Numbered from the stretch's first letter, positions 8,582 to 19,543 are shown. The stretch: DNA of 43,764 bases from DATARH01 sp050246595 (GCA_050246595.1 JBFWVT010000042.1:1-43764); one strand, 5' to 3'. Translations and numbers: made by a program. Notes: generated by a model from the letters alone, not told the origin.

Positions 8582-9478
8582 ATGGCCAGCCTGAAGGATC
8601 TGCGGAACCGCATCCGCAGCGTCCGTTCGACGCAGAAGATCACCGCGGCGATGAAGATGGTTGCCGCGTCGCGTCTGCGGCGTGCCCAGGAGCAGGCCGA
8701 GGCGGCGCGGCCCTATGCACAGCGCATGGAACGCGTGCTCGGCTCGCTGGCCGGACGCATGGTCGGGATGCCGGGAACGCCGCCGCTGCTCGCCGGTACC
8801 GGCCGTGACGATGTGCATCTGATCGTCGTGACCAGTTCCGACCGCGGTCTCGCCGGCGGGTTCAACGCCTCGATCCTGCGCGAGGCGCGCCGCCGCATCC
8901 GCGATCTCGACAATGCCGGCAAGACCGTCAAGGTGCTGACGATCGGCCGCAAGGGACGCGACAGTCTGCGCCGGGATTACAACCGCCTGATCCATGACAG
9001 CCTGACCGATGTCGGGCGCCGCCGCGTGTCGTTCGACGAGGCGCGCGACATCGCCGGGCGCATCCTCGCGCTCTATGAGGCCGGCGAGTTCGATGTCTGC
9101 TCGATCATCTTCAACCGCTTCCGCTCGGCGATGACGCAGATCGTGACGGTGCAGCAGCTGATCCCGTTCGCCCCGCCCTCACCGCCGCCCGGCGCCGAAG
9201 GCATGGTCGAGACGGTCGGCGGCGCCATCTATGAATTCGAGCCGACCGAAGAGGAAATCCTGACCGAGCTGTTGCCGAAAAATCTCGCGGTGCAAATCTA
9301 TGCCGCGTTGCTGGAGAACGCGGCCAGCGAGCAGGGCGCCCGGATGACCGCGATGGACAACGCCACCCGCAACGCCGGCGAGATGATCGACCGTCTGACG
9401 GTGACCTACAACCGCACGCGCCAAGCCGCCATCACCAAGGAGCTGATCGAGATCATCTCCGGCGCCGAGGCGCTGTAA
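8582..9478 (+). CDS. atpG: F1F0 ATP synthase subunit gamma (AtpG)
   Basis: The 298-residue rotor shaft turns inside the alpha3beta3 head. The N-terminal helix is typical (MASLKDLRNRIRSVRSTQKITAAMKMVAASRLRRAQ), as is the C-terminal helix with AMDNATRNAGEMIDRLTVTYNRTRQAAITKELIEIISGAEAL, the family signature. The Rossmann-like middle has SSDRGLAGGFNASI. The gene follows the repeat and homopolymer gap and is preceded by a GGAGAGGG-like ribosome binding site. It is complete, with no unusual residues seen. Confidence 0.97.
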   Translation: MASLKDLRNRIRSVRSTQKITAAMKMVAASRLRRAQEQAEAARPYAQRMERVLGSLAGRMVGMPGTPPLLAGTGRDDVHLIVVTSSDRGLAGGFNASILREARRRIRDLDNAGKTVKVLTIGRKGRDSLRRDYNRLIHDSLTDVGRRRVSFDEARDIAGRILALYEAGEFDVCSIIFNRFRSAMTQIVTVQQLIPFAPPSPPPGAEGMVETVGGAIYEFEPTEEEILTELLPKNLAVQIYAALLENAASEQGARMTAMDNATRNAGEMIDRLTVTYNRTRQAAITKELIEIISGAEAL

Positions 9479-9490
9479 ATTTTACGAGCC

Positions 9491-9577
9491 GTCATTGCGA
9501 GGAGCCGCAGGCGACGAAGCAATCTCGATCTGCCGAGCAAATGCTGCATGAGGTTGCTTCGCTGCGCTCGCAATGAC
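9491..9577. repeat. Dispersed hairpin repeat, family B, between atpG and atpD
   Basis: The left end GTCATTGCGAGGAGC is complementary to the right end GCTGCGCTCGCAATGAC, with GAAGCAATCTC facing GAGGTTGCTTC inside. It forms a long stem. The same element occurs at 24980-25063, and a half copy lies near 25083-25115. Confidence 0.8.
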
Positions 9578-9600
9578 GGAAGGCATCAAGGACAGAGAAC

Positions 9601-11037
9601 ATGGCCACCAGTACCACGCACAATAATATCGGCACGATCACTCAGGTCATCGGCGCGGTTGTCGATGTCCGCTTCGAGGGCGAATTGCCGTCTATCCTGA
9701 ACTCCTTGCATGTCGATAACAACGGCCGCACGCTGGTGCTCGAAGTGGCGCAGCACCTCGGCGAGAATACGGTGCGCACGGTCGCGATGGATACGACCGA
9801 TGGTCTCGTTCGCGGCGCGGAGGTCGTTGATACCGGCGAGCCGATCACGGTGCCGGTCGGCCCCGAGACCTTGGGGCGCATCCTCAACGTCGTCGGCGAC
9901 CCGGTCGACGAGCGCGGCCCGGTCATGACCAATCGCCGCTCGCCAATCCACAAACCGGCTCCGGAATTTATCGACCAATCGACCGAGGCCGAGATTCTGG
10001 TCACCGGCATCAAGGTCGTCGATCTGCTGGCTCCCTATGCGAAGGGCGGCAAGGTCGGCCTGTTCGGCGGCGCCGGCGTCGGAAAAACCGTCATCATCAT
10101 GGAGCTGATCAACAATATCGCGAAGGCGCACGGCGGCTACTCGGTATTCGCCGGGGTCGGCGAGCGCACGCGCGAGGGCAACGACCTCTACCACGAGATG
10201 ATGGAATCGGGGGTCATCGTGCCGGACGGTCCCGGTTCGAAGGCGGCGCTGGTCTACGGCCAGATGAACGAACCCCCCGGCGCCCGCGCCCGTGTCGGTC
10301 TATCGGGGCTGACATTGGCAGAGTATTTCCGCGACGAGGAAGGCCAGGACGTGCTGTTCTTTGTCGACAACATCTTCCGCTTTACGCAGGCCGGCTCGGA
10401 AGTATCGGCGCTGTTGGGCCGCATCCCGTCGGCGGTCGGATATCAGCCGACCCTGGCGACCGATATGGGCGCGTTGCAGGAGCGCATCACGACGACCAAA
10501 AAGGGGTCGATCACGTCGGTGCAGGCGATCTACGTGCCGGCCGACGATTTGACCGATCCGGCGCCGGCGACCTCGTTCGCGCATCTCGACGCAACCACCG
10601 TGCTGTCGCGTCAGATCGCCGAACTCGGCATTTATCCCGCCGTCGATCCGCTCGACTCGACCTCGCGCATGCTCGATCCGCGCGTCGTCGGCGACGAGCA
10701 CTACCAGGTCGCGCGCGATGTGCAGCGCGTGTTGCAGACCTACAAGTCGTTGCAGGACATCATCGCGATCCTCGGCATGGACGAATTGTCGGAAGAGGAC
10801 AAGCTGACCGTCGCGCGGGCGCGCAAAATCCAGCGCTTTCTGTCGCAGCCGTTTCATGTCGCCGAGGTGTTCACCGGCAGCCCCGGCGTGTTCGTCAACC
10901 TCGAAGACACGATCAAGGGGTTCAAGGGCATTGTCGCCGGCGAATATGACGAGATGCCGGAAGCCTCGTTTTATATGGTCGGCACGATCGAGGAAGCGGT
11001 GCAGAAGGCCCGCCGCATGGCCGCGGAAGCGGCTTGA
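9601..11037 (+). CDS. atpD: F1F0 ATP synthase subunit beta (AtpD)
   Basis: The catalytic subunit has 478 residues. The P-loop GGAGVGKTV (about residue 160), the catalytic glutamate context GERTREGNDLYHEM, the Walker B region DVLFFVDNIFRFTQAGSEVSALLGRIPSAVGYQ and the signature PAVDPLDSTSRML are all present. The DELSEEDKLTVARARKIQRFLSQPF C-terminal domain holds the DELSEED lever that contacts gamma. Six beta/alpha subunits bind ADP and Pi and release ATP as gamma turns. No key residue is missing. Confidence 0.98.
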   Translation: MATSTTHNNIGTITQVIGAVVDVRFEGELPSILNSLHVDNNGRTLVLEVAQHLGENTVRTVAMDTTDGLVRGAEVVDTGEPITVPVGPETLGRILNVVGDPVDERGPVMTNRRSPIHKPAPEFIDQSTEAEILVTGIKVVDLLAPYAKGGKVGLFGGAGVGKTVIIMELINNIAKAHGGYSVFAGVGERTREGNDLYHEMMESGVIVPDGPGSKAALVYGQMNEPPGARARVGLSGLTLAEYFRDEEGQDVLFFVDNIFRFTQAGSEVSALLGRIPSAVGYQPTLATDMGALQERITTTKKGSITSVQAIYVPADDLTDPAPATSFAHLDATTVLSRQIAELGIYPAVDPLDSTSRMLDPRVVGDEHYQVARDVQRVLQTYKSLQDIIAILGMDELSEEDKLTVARARKIQRFLSQPFHVAEVFTGSPGVFVNLEDTIKGFKGIVAGEYDEMPEASFYMVGTIEEAVQKARRMAAEAA

Positions 11038-11075
11038 TGCCGGGCGCCCTCGCCCACCAAACACTCCGTATTTGG

Positions 11076-11186
11076 TCCCCCCTTCCCGCGATGCGGGAGG
11101 GGGCTTCGAGGCGCAATCTAATTTGCCCCTCTCCCGCATTGCGGGAGAGGGAGGGACCCACGCCGCAAGGCGTGGGAGGGTGAGGG
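11076..11186. repeat. Tandem GC-rich hairpins, family D, between atpD and atpC
   Basis: Two adjacent hairpins, built on CCCTTCCCGCGATGCGGGAGGGGG and CCCTCTCCCGCATTGCGGGAGAGGG type arms, plus a short CCCACGCC/GGCGTGGG pair, end 4 bases before the atpC start. Related copies lie at 15078-15215 and 21893-22032. Confidence 0.7.
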
Positions 11187-11190
11187 TCTG

Positions 11191-11637
11191 ATGCCGGTCC
11201 AGTTCGAGCTTGTCACCCCCGAGGAGCTGCTCGTCTCGCGCGAGGTCGATATGGTCGTCATACCCGGCACCGAGGGCAATTTCGGTGTCCTGCCCGGTCA
11301 TTCGCCGCTGATCTCGACGATCCGCCCGGGCACGATCGATATCTATGAGGGCAATGCGATCGCCGAGCGCATCTTTGTCGGCGGGGGTCTTGCCGAGGTC
11401 ACGCCGGAGGGCTGCACGGTATTGGCCGACGAGGCCGTGCCGCCCGAAGCGCTCGACCGCACCCAGCTCGAAGCCGAATTGCAGACGATCGACGGCAACA
11501 TCCCGATGCTGCGCGACCAGATCGGCCGTGCCGCCGGCACTGATCGCGAACACCTGCTGGCCGAATTGCGCCAGTTGGAACGCCAGTTTGCCATCGCCAG
11601 CGCCAAATTGCGCGTGCTGCGCGACATCGGCGGCTGA
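11191..11637 (+). CDS. atpC: F1F0 ATP synthase subunit epsilon (AtpC)
   Basis: The 148-residue epsilon subunit sits on gamma at the foot of F1. The N-terminal beta-sandwich is clear (FELVTPEELLVSREVDMVVIPGTEGNFGVLPGHSPLISTIRPG, then GGGLAEVTPEGCTVLADEAV). The helical C-terminal hairpin that can brake ATP hydrolysis is slightly longer than in most alphaproteobacteria. The following gene starts 11 bases after the stop, so transcription probably continues. Confidence 0.95.
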   Translation: MPVQFELVTPEELLVSREVDMVVIPGTEGNFGVLPGHSPLISTIRPGTIDIYEGNAIAERIFVGGGLAEVTPEGCTVLADEAVPPEALDRTQLEAELQTIDGNIPMLRDQIGRAAGTDREHLLAELRQLERQFAIASAKLRVLRDIGG

Positions 11638-11648
11638 CGCGGTCTCTC

Positions 11649-12467
11649 ATGGCCGCCTGGACGCTCGACGAGATTCCATGGGACCGGTTCGATCCGGCGA
11701 AGGTCGATCCCGGGCTGGTGCCGATCGTCAAGGCGGCCAGCCTCGTCGAGCATAACGGCAAGGCCTACGCGCATCATCTCTGTCTTGTGTTCGCCGATGA
11801 TCCCGAGTTCCAGCAAACCGCACGGCGCTGGGGCGAAGAGGAGGTAACGCACGGCAGGGCACTGGCGCGCTGGGCGGCGCTGGCCGACCCGGAATTCGAT
11901 TTTGACGCCGCCTTCGCCCGCTTTCAGGACGGCTACCGCGTCGATTTCGACAGCGACCGGTCCAGGCGCGGTTCGCGCGCCGGCGAGATGGTGGCGCGCT
12001 GCGTCGTCGAGATCGGCACCAGCTCCTATTACAGCGCGATGCGCGATGCCGCTTCCGAGCCGGTGCTGCGGGAAATCTGTCGCCATATCGCCGCCGACGA
12101 GTTGCGGCATTACCGGCTTTTCTACAAGAACCTCGACCGCTACCTGGTGCAGGACGGGATCGGACGGCTCGGTCGGCTGCGGGTGGCGCTCGGCCGTGTC
12201 GCCGAGTCGGACGACGACGAGCTTGCCTACGCCTATTACGCCGCGAACGAGACCGGGCGCCCTTACGACCGCCGCCGCTGCAACCGGGCCTATGCAAGAC
12301 GCGCCTATGCGCTCTATCGACCGCATCATGTCGAGCGCGGCATTGCGATGCTGCTGAAGGCGGCCGGGTTGACGCCGAACGGACGGCTGGCGATCCTGGC
12401 CAGCCGCTTGGCGTGGCGGGCGATGCAATACCGCGCCGCACGGCTTGCGACAGAGGCGACGGGCTGA
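11649..12467 (+). CDS. Ferritin-like diiron-carboxylate protein of unknown function
   Basis: The 272-residue protein carries the metal ligand pattern of a ferritin-like four-helix bundle: E34, E65-x-x-H68 (EEVTH), E121 in helix 3 (VEIGTSSYYSAM), and E151-x-x-H154 (DELRH). Paired E and ExxH motifs bind a di-iron centre in families such as acyl-ACP desaturases, AurF-like oxygenases and rubrerythrins. There is no signal peptide, so it is cytosolic. The C-terminal third is Arg-rich and helical. It lies 11 bases after atpC, so it is probably transcribed with the ATP synthase. The reaction is unknown; oxygenase, desaturase or iron handling are all possible. Confidence 0.8.
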   Translation: MAAWTLDEIPWDRFDPAKVDPGLVPIVKAASLVEHNGKAYAHHLCLVFADDPEFQQTARRWGEEEVTHGRALARWAALADPEFDFDAAFARFQDGYRVDFDSDRSRRGSRAGEMVARCVVEIGTSSYYSAMRDAASEPVLREICRHIAADELRHYRLFYKNLDRYLVQDGIGRLGRLRVALGRVAESDDDELAYAYYAANETGRPYDRRRCNRAYARRAYALYRPHHVERGIAMLLKAAGLTPNGRLAILASRLAWRAMQYRAARLATEATG

Positions 12468-12474
12468 CGGATCA

Positions 12475-12527
12475 TCCGGACCGCGGGCATCTTGCCCGCC
12501 ATGCGGGCGGGACGCCCGCGGTCCGGA
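12475..12527. repeat. Dispersed palindromic repeat, family C
   Basis: The arms TCCGGACCGCGGGC and GCCCGCGGTCCGGA are exactly complementary around a GC-rich centre with a CATGC middle. It separates the ferritin-like gene from cobS. It has the same build as the 52-bp palindrome at 28691 (GGACCGC outer arms around a CATG centre). Confidence 0.75.
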
Positions 12528-12563
12528 GACCGACCTCTTCCCTCGATACCACCCCTGAGCACC

Positions 12564-13319
12564 ATGGACGCGCGGCGCGGTCCAATCGACGAATTCGCGA
12601 TTGCCGCCGGTCTGCTAACCCGTTTTCCAATCTCGACCGGTGCGGCCGAACCCGGCGCGGTCGCCGCTTCCGGCTGGGCGTTTCCGCTGGTCGGAGCCGG
12701 CGTCGGCGCGCTGTGTTCTCTGGCGTTCTTCGCCGCCGGGCTGTTCGGGCTGCCGGCCGGGCCGGCCGCGCTGCTGGCGGTCGCCGCCGGTCTTGCGGCT
12801 ACCGGCGCGCTGCACGAGGACGGGCTCGCCGACACGGCCGACGGGTTCGGCGGCGGCGGCAGTCGCGATCACAAACTCGCGATCATGCGCGACAGCACGC
12901 ATGGTACTTTTGGAGTCGCTGCACTCGCACTCAGCATCGGTTTGCGCGCGACCGCGATCGCGGCAATCGGCGATCCGGTTTTCGCCGGTCTGGCGCTGAT
13001 CGCCGCCCACACCATGTCGCGCGCAATGCTGCCGCCCGCGATGCTTTTGTTGCGCCCAGCCCGCGCCGATGGACTCGGCGCCGCGGCGGGACGCCCGAGC
13101 CGCATGGTCGCGGTGGTCGCGGCAATGATCGGCGCCGTGATCGCGCTGGCCACGCTCGGGCCGCTGACCGGCGTGCTGGCTTTGCTGCTGGCCGGCGGCG
13201 CGGTCGCGCTCGCCGGGATGCTTGCGCGGCGGCAGATCGGCGGCTACACCGGAGACACTCTCGGCTTTTTTCAGCAGATTGGAGAGATCGTGATGCTGCT
13301 TGTCGCGGCGGTCCGATGA
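12564..13319 (+). CDS. cobS: Adenosylcobinamide-GDP ribazoletransferase (CobS)
   Basis: The 251-residue membrane enzyme joins alpha-ribazole to adenosylcobinamide-GDP, the last assembly step of adenosylcobalamin. The hallmark GALHEDGLADTADGFGGG, with acidic residues that bind the substrates and Mg2+, lies near residue 85; IGGYTGDTLGFFQQIGEIVMLL closes the protein. Several hydrophobic Ala/Leu-rich helices span the membrane. The ATG at 12564 gives MDARRGPIDEFAIAAGLLTRFP, the usual start; an upstream ATG at 12492 lies in the preceding repeat. Its stop overlaps a possible start of the next gene (ATGA at 13316). No other cobalamin gene is in the window. Confidence 0.92.
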   Translation: MDARRGPIDEFAIAAGLLTRFPISTGAAEPGAVAASGWAFPLVGAGVGALCSLAFFAAGLFGLPAGPAALLAVAAGLAATGALHEDGLADTADGFGGGGSRDHKLAIMRDSTHGTFGVAALALSIGLRATAIAAIGDPVFAGLALIAAHTMSRAMLPPAMLLLRPARADGLGAAAGRPSRMVAVVAAMIGAVIALATLGPLTGVLALLLAGGAVALAGMLARRQIGGYTGDTLGFFQQIGEIVMLLVAAVR

Positions 13320-13420
13320 GCGAGCGCCAACCTGCCTCCCCCTCCGGCAAGGTATCGCCGTTCGGGGCCGGGGCGATCGGGGCCGGTACGATCGGCCGAG
13401 GCGCGACCCAGGACGCAACG

Positions 13421-14047
13421 ATGACGCGGTTCTGGTGGGTGCGGCATGCTCCGGTCGATCATGACGGCCGCATCTATGGGCAGAAGGACATGCCCTGCGA
13501 CTGCACCGACGCGGCCGTTTTCGCTGGGCTGGCGCGGCAATTGCCGCGCGACGCGGCATGGGTGACGAGCCATCTGCGCCGCACGCACGAGACGGCTCGG
13601 GCGATCGTGCGCGCCGGCTTGTCGGGACCGGCCGAGATCCCCGGCCCCGACGCGCCGTCGCTGCCCGACCTCGCCGAGCAGAGTTTCGGCGACTGGCAGG
13701 GTCTGACCTATGACGAGCTGCGTCATTCGCGCGGCGGCGCGTTCCACCGTTTCTGGCACGCGCCAGCGCATGAGCGCGCGCCCGGCGGCGAGAGTTTTGT
13801 CGATGTCATGCAGCGGGTCGCGCGTGCGATCCATACCGTGCTCGACGCCAATCGCGGGCGCGACATCATCGCGGTGGCGCATGGCGGCACGATCCGCGCC
13901 GCGCTCGGTTTGGCGCTCGGTCTCGACCCGGAGGCGTGTCTCGCCTTCACGATGGAAAACTGCTCGGTCACACGCATCGACCATATCGACGGCCCCGGAA
14001 TGGGGCATGGCTGGCGGGTCGTGACGGTCAACCGCCCGCCGCGCTAG
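13421..14047 (+). CDS. Histidine phosphatase family protein, CobC-like
   Basis: This is a histidine phosphatase of about 208 residues. The catalytic RHA motif near the N-terminus (TRFWWVRHAPVDHDGRIYG), the second arginine region (TSHLRRTHETARAI), the acid-base segment (EQSFGDWQGLTYDEL) and the second histidine (IAVAHGGTIRAALGLALGL) are all visible. Next to cobS it is probably the alpha-ribazole-5'-phosphate phosphatase (CobC role); that assignment rests on context. The ATG at 13421 has an AGGA site 7 bases upstream and puts the catalytic motif at the N-terminus. An ATG at 13316 overlaps the cobS stop (ATGA) but would add a 35-residue low-complexity leader. Confidence 0.82.
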   Translation: MTRFWWVRHAPVDHDGRIYGQKDMPCDCTDAAVFAGLARQLPRDAAWVTSHLRRTHETARAIVRAGLSGPAEIPGPDAPSLPDLAEQSFGDWQGLTYDELRHSRGGAFHRFWHAPAHERAPGGESFVDVMQRVARAIHTVLDANRGRDIIAVAHGGTIRAALGLALGLDPEACLAFTMENCSVTRIDHIDGPGMGHGWRVVTVNRPPR

Positions 14048-14051
14048 AAGC

Positions 14052-15014
14052 TCACGCGAACAGGCGCTCCTTTTCGAACCCCTTGTACAAATCTGCCACG
14101 AACTCGCCGTAGCCGTTCCAGATCAGCGTCGGACGGCGCTCGTCGGTGCCGAGGATGCGCTCGGTGGCCTGGCTCCAGCGCGGATGGGGCACGGCGGGAT
14201 TGACATTGGCCCAGAAGCCGTACTCGCTGGATTGCAGCTTCTCCCAATACGAGACCGGCCGCTTCTCGGTGAACTCGAAGCGGATAATCGATTTGACCGA
14301 CTTGAACCCGTATTTCCACGGCACGGCGAGCCGCAGCGGCGCGCCGTTCTGCTTCGGCGCCGGTTTGCCGTACATCCCGGTCACGAGAAACGCCAGCTCG
14401 TTGCGCGCTTCGGCCATCGTCAGCCCCTCGACATAGGGCCAGGGATAGAAAAACTTTCTCTGCTCGGGTGCGGTTTTAGGGTCCATAAAGGTTTCCATCC
14501 GCACATATTTCGCGGAACCGAGCGGGCGCGCGAGATCGACCAGCGACGCCATCGAAAACCCGGTCCACGGCACCGCCATCGACCAAGCCTCGACGCAGCG
14601 GAGGCGATACAACCGCTCTTCGAGGCCGACCCGTTTCAACAGATCGTCGAAATCGATCGTGAACGGTTTTTCGACAAGACCGTCGATCCTGATCGTCCAG
14701 GGACGGAGCTTCAATGCCTGCGCCCGTTCCCAGATCGATTTGTCAAAGCCGAACTCGTAGAAATTGTTGTAGGTCGTCGCATCCTTCTCGGCGGTGACCG
14801 GCCGGTCGAGCGCGTATCTATTGTTGCGCCGGGTCGGATAGAGGCCGGAAGACGGATCGGCCGGGGCGGCCCAGGCCGGAAATCCGGCCGCTCCGGAAGC
14901 CAGGATCGGCCCGGCCGCCAATCCTTGCAGCAGCCGCCTGCGGTCGCGAAACACTGTTTCGTCGGTCGCCGCGCTCTCCGGCAACTCCCAACCGCGTTTT
15001 ACCCGGATCAGCAT
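14052..15014 (-). CDS. msrP: Protein-methionine-sulfoxide reductase catalytic subunit MsrP
   Basis: The 320-residue periplasmic molybdenum enzyme reduces methionine sulfoxide in envelope proteins. The N-terminus has a twin-arginine signal (FRDRRRLLQGLAAG) followed by a hydrophobic stretch ending WAAPAD, so it is folded with its cofactor and exported by Tat. The molybdenum-binding cysteine lies in LRCVEAWSMAVPWTGF. The C-terminal NPAVPHPRWSQATER segment is also typical. GGAAGGGAGG precedes the ATG at 15014. The usual haem membrane partner MsrQ is not adjacent, so electrons must come from a distant gene. It is convergent with the phosphatase gene, 4 bases apart. Confidence 0.92.
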   Translation of the reverse strand: MLIRVKRGWELPESAATDETVFRDRRRLLQGLAAGPILASGAAGFPAWAAPADPSSGLYPTRRNNRYALDRPVTAEKDATTYNNFYEFGFDKSIWERAQALKLRPWTIRIDGLVEKPFTIDFDDLLKRVGLEERLYRLRCVEAWSMAVPWTGFSMASLVDLARPLGSAKYVRMETFMDPKTAPEQRKFFYPWPYVEGLTMAEARNELAFLVTGMYGKPAPKQNGAPLRLAVPWKYGFKSVKSIIRFEFTEKRPVSYWEKLQSSEYGFWANVNPAVPHPRWSQATERILGTDERRPTLIWNGYGEFVADLYKGFEKERLFA

Positions 15015-15077
15015 TTCGCGCCTCCCTTCCTGCCGCCCAGATGTGGGCGCGCCGGCAGCAGGCGCCAAGCCGCGATT

Positions 15078-15215
15078 GCCCCTCACCCCGGCCCTCTCCC
15101 CGCACGCGGGGAGAGGGAGAGTAGCCGCATATTGAGGATTGCGGAGGCGGGTTCGCTCGGATCACCGCAGGGTTCCCTCTCCCCAGGTGAGTGGGGAAAG
15201 GGACAGGGTGAGGGG
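15078..15215. repeat. Family D GC-rich hairpin repeats upstream of msrP
   Basis: The segment CCCTCACCCCGGCCCTC-TCCCCGC-GCGGGGAGAGGG and a second CCCTCTCCCC-GGTGAG-GGGGAAAGGG arm pair form hairpins. It fills the gap between the msrP start and the EF-G-like gene, whose stop is at 15233. It may act as a transcription barrier or terminator for the minus-strand gene, though no T-tract is present. Confidence 0.65.
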
Positions 15216-15232
15216 TGAGCGGAAGCGCGGAC

Positions 15233-17254
15233 CTATTGCGCGGCTTCGGCGGCGCGGCTCTGGATGACCTTGTCGGCGGTGCGGCCGGTCAGCTCGGCCA
15301 TGTGGTCGAACTGCCGCGCGAAGCTGCCGATCCCCAAGGTCAGCGAGCGCAATTCGACGATCAGATCGTGCAATTCGCTCTGCGGCAGTTGGGCCTTGAC
15401 GACGTCCCAGCCCTGCCAGTCCGGTTTTGCGTCATAGCCGAGGATCTGGCCGCGGCGCCCCGATACGAGCCGCTGCACGCGCGCGGTGAAGGCGTTTGGC
15501 ACCGAGATTTCGACCGAGTCGATCGGCTCCAGCAGGATCGGCTCGCATTTCGGCAATGCTTCCTGGATCGCCTGCCTGCCGGCGGTCTTGAACGCCATAT
15601 CCGAGCTGTCGACCGCGTGAAACTGGCCGGTGATCAGGTTGACCGCGATATCGACGACCGGGAAGCCGAGCGGCCCGTGATGCAGCGCCTCGATGACACC
15701 CTCCTCGACGGCCGGGATGTAGTTGCGCGGGATCGCGCCGCCGACGACGCTGTCGGTGAAGGTGAACCCGGAACCGCGCGGCAGCGGCTTGACCTCGATC
15801 GTGCAGTCCGCGAACTGGCCGTGGCCGCCGCTCTGCCGCTTGAAGCGCGAGTGCTGCTGGGTGCCGCGGCGGATCGTCTCCTTGTACGGCACCGCCGCGT
15901 GATGGCCGACGACCGACAGGTTCTGCCGGTTGCGCAGCCGGTCGAGCGCGATCTGCAAATGCACATCGCCCTGGCCCCACAGCACCATCTCGCGCATCTC
16001 GGCGTTCTGTTCGAGTTCGAGGGTCGGGTCCTCCTCGATCAGCCGCCCGATCGATCCGGTCAGCTTGACATCGTCGCCGCGCTTTTCGGCATGGATCGCG
16101 AGACCATAGACCGGCTGCGGCTTGTCGGGCCGGGGCAGCGGCGCCGCCTTGCCCGACGGGGTCAGCACCATGCCGGTCTGGATTTCCTCCATCCGGGTCA
16201 GCCCGACCACCTCGCCCATCTGCCCGGAAGGCACCTTTTCCTGCTGACCCCCGAGCAGCTTGACGACCCCGGCGACGCGCACCCCGTTCAAGACGTTGCC
16301 CTCGGCGATCGAGCCGCGCCAGATCCGCGACAGCGACAGCTTGCCGGTATGCGGCAGGTGATAGGTCTTGAAGACCTGCGCCAGCGGCTCGCCCTCCGGC
16401 TCGATGCCGAGCCGCGTGGCGGTGTCCGCCGGCTGCGGCGCCTCATGCCGCAGCGCCTTCCACAATCGGCGCACGCCGTAATCCTGCCCCGCCGCGCCAA
16501 CAAACACCGGCACAATCAGGTTGCGCTGAAAGTCCTTGGTCAGGTGCTGGTATATCTCCTCCTTCGACGGCTGCACGTCTTCGAGCAGCTGTTCGAGCAG
16601 CGAGTCGTCGAAATCGGCGAGTTTTTCGACCAGGCTGGTGCGGGTATCGCCTTCCTGGTCCCAAAACCCGTCGGGCAGCGGGATCAGATCGGAAGCCTGC
16701 CCCGGCCGGTAGCGATAGGCGCGTTCGCTGACCAAATCGACATAGCCGGTAATCTCGCTCTCGCTGCCGCGCAGCGGCACCTGGCGCAATACCAGCGGCC
16801 GCTCGGATATCGATTGCAATGCCGCCAGAACATCGCGCACCCGCGCGCTCGCCGCGTCGAGCTTGTTGATAAAGAGCATATGCGGGATATCGTGCCGCGC
16901 CAGGAAGTGCAGCAGCGCACTGACCGTAACAGCGCGCTCGACCTCGGGTTCGCAGACGACGACGACGGTATCGGCGACCAGCATCGCCTGCTGCGCCTCA
17001 TAGAGCAGCTCGACCGAGCCGGGGCAATCGAGGATCGTCCAGGGGTCGCCGAGGAAGTTGGCGTTGGCGACGTTGATCTCGGTCGACATCGAGCGGGCGC
17101 GCGCCTCGGCGGCATGGTCGCCGACCGAATTGCCGTCGCGCACGCTGCCGCGGCGGCTCGTCGTGCCGCTGGCGAACAGCAGCGCTTCGAGCAGCGTCGT
17201 CTTGCCCGACAGATACGGACCGACCAGGGCAACGCAGCGGGGAGCGGCGGGCAT
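15233..17254 (-). CDS. Elongation factor G-like GTPase (divergent)
   Basis: The 673-residue protein has the EF-G domain order: GTPase domain, beta-barrel domain II (GEPLAQVFKTYHLPHTGKLSLSRI), domains III-V (HLQIALDRL, GFTFTDSVVGGAIPRNYIPAVEEGV, RRGQILGYD). The P-loop is GPYLSGKT (residues 12-19), shorter than the canonical GHIDAGKT form. The G3 box reads DCPGS (76-80) instead of DTPGH, so the catalytic histidine is replaced by serine. NKLD serves as G4. This marks a paralogue group rather than the main translocation factor; a second, canonical fusA is expected elsewhere. The ATG at 17254 has GGAGG 7 bases upstream; a GTG at 17269 is less likely. Its cellular role is unclear. Confidence 0.85.
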   Translation of the reverse strand: MPAAPRCVALVGPYLSGKTTLLEALLFASGTTSRRGSVRDGNSVGDHAAEARARSMSTEINVANANFLGDPWTILDCPGSVELLYEAQQAMLVADTVVVVCEPEVERAVTVSALLHFLARHDIPHMLFINKLDAASARVRDVLAALQSISERPLVLRQVPLRGSESEITGYVDLVSERAYRYRPGQASDLIPLPDGFWDQEGDTRTSLVEKLADFDDSLLEQLLEDVQPSKEEIYQHLTKDFQRNLIVPVFVGAAGQDYGVRRLWKALRHEAPQPADTATRLGIEPEGEPLAQVFKTYHLPHTGKLSLSRIWRGSIAEGNVLNGVRVAGVVKLLGGQQEKVPSGQMGEVVGLTRMEEIQTGMVLTPSGKAAPLPRPDKPQPVYGLAIHAEKRGDDVKLTGSIGRLIEEDPTLELEQNAEMREMVLWGQGDVHLQIALDRLRNRQNLSVVGHHAAVPYKETIRRGTQQHSRFKRQSGGHGQFADCTIEVKPLPRGSGFTFTDSVVGGAIPRNYIPAVEEGVIEALHHGPLGFPVVDIAVNLITGQFHAVDSSDMAFKTAGRQAIQEALPKCEPILLEPIDSVEISVPNAFTARVQRLVSGRRGQILGYDAKPDWQGWDVVKAQLPQSELHDLIVELRSLTLGIGSFARQFDHMAELTGRTADKVIQSRAAEAAQ

Positions 17255-17371
17255 CGGGGTATCCTCCACAAATCCGGGACACGGCCGCCGCAGTCTTACG
17301 ATCCGGGGCGCGGCCGCTCTTTATGACCGGATCGTGACGCGCCGCCCCAGCGGAGGCAAGTTCGATTTGGT

Positions 17372-19543
<2,172 letters not shown>

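Noticed and set aside
15215..17326. 703-residue plus-strand open frame opposite the EF-G-like gene
   Set aside because: Antisense shadow in GC-rich DNA; composition unlike a protein family, while the minus strand has clear EF-G domains.
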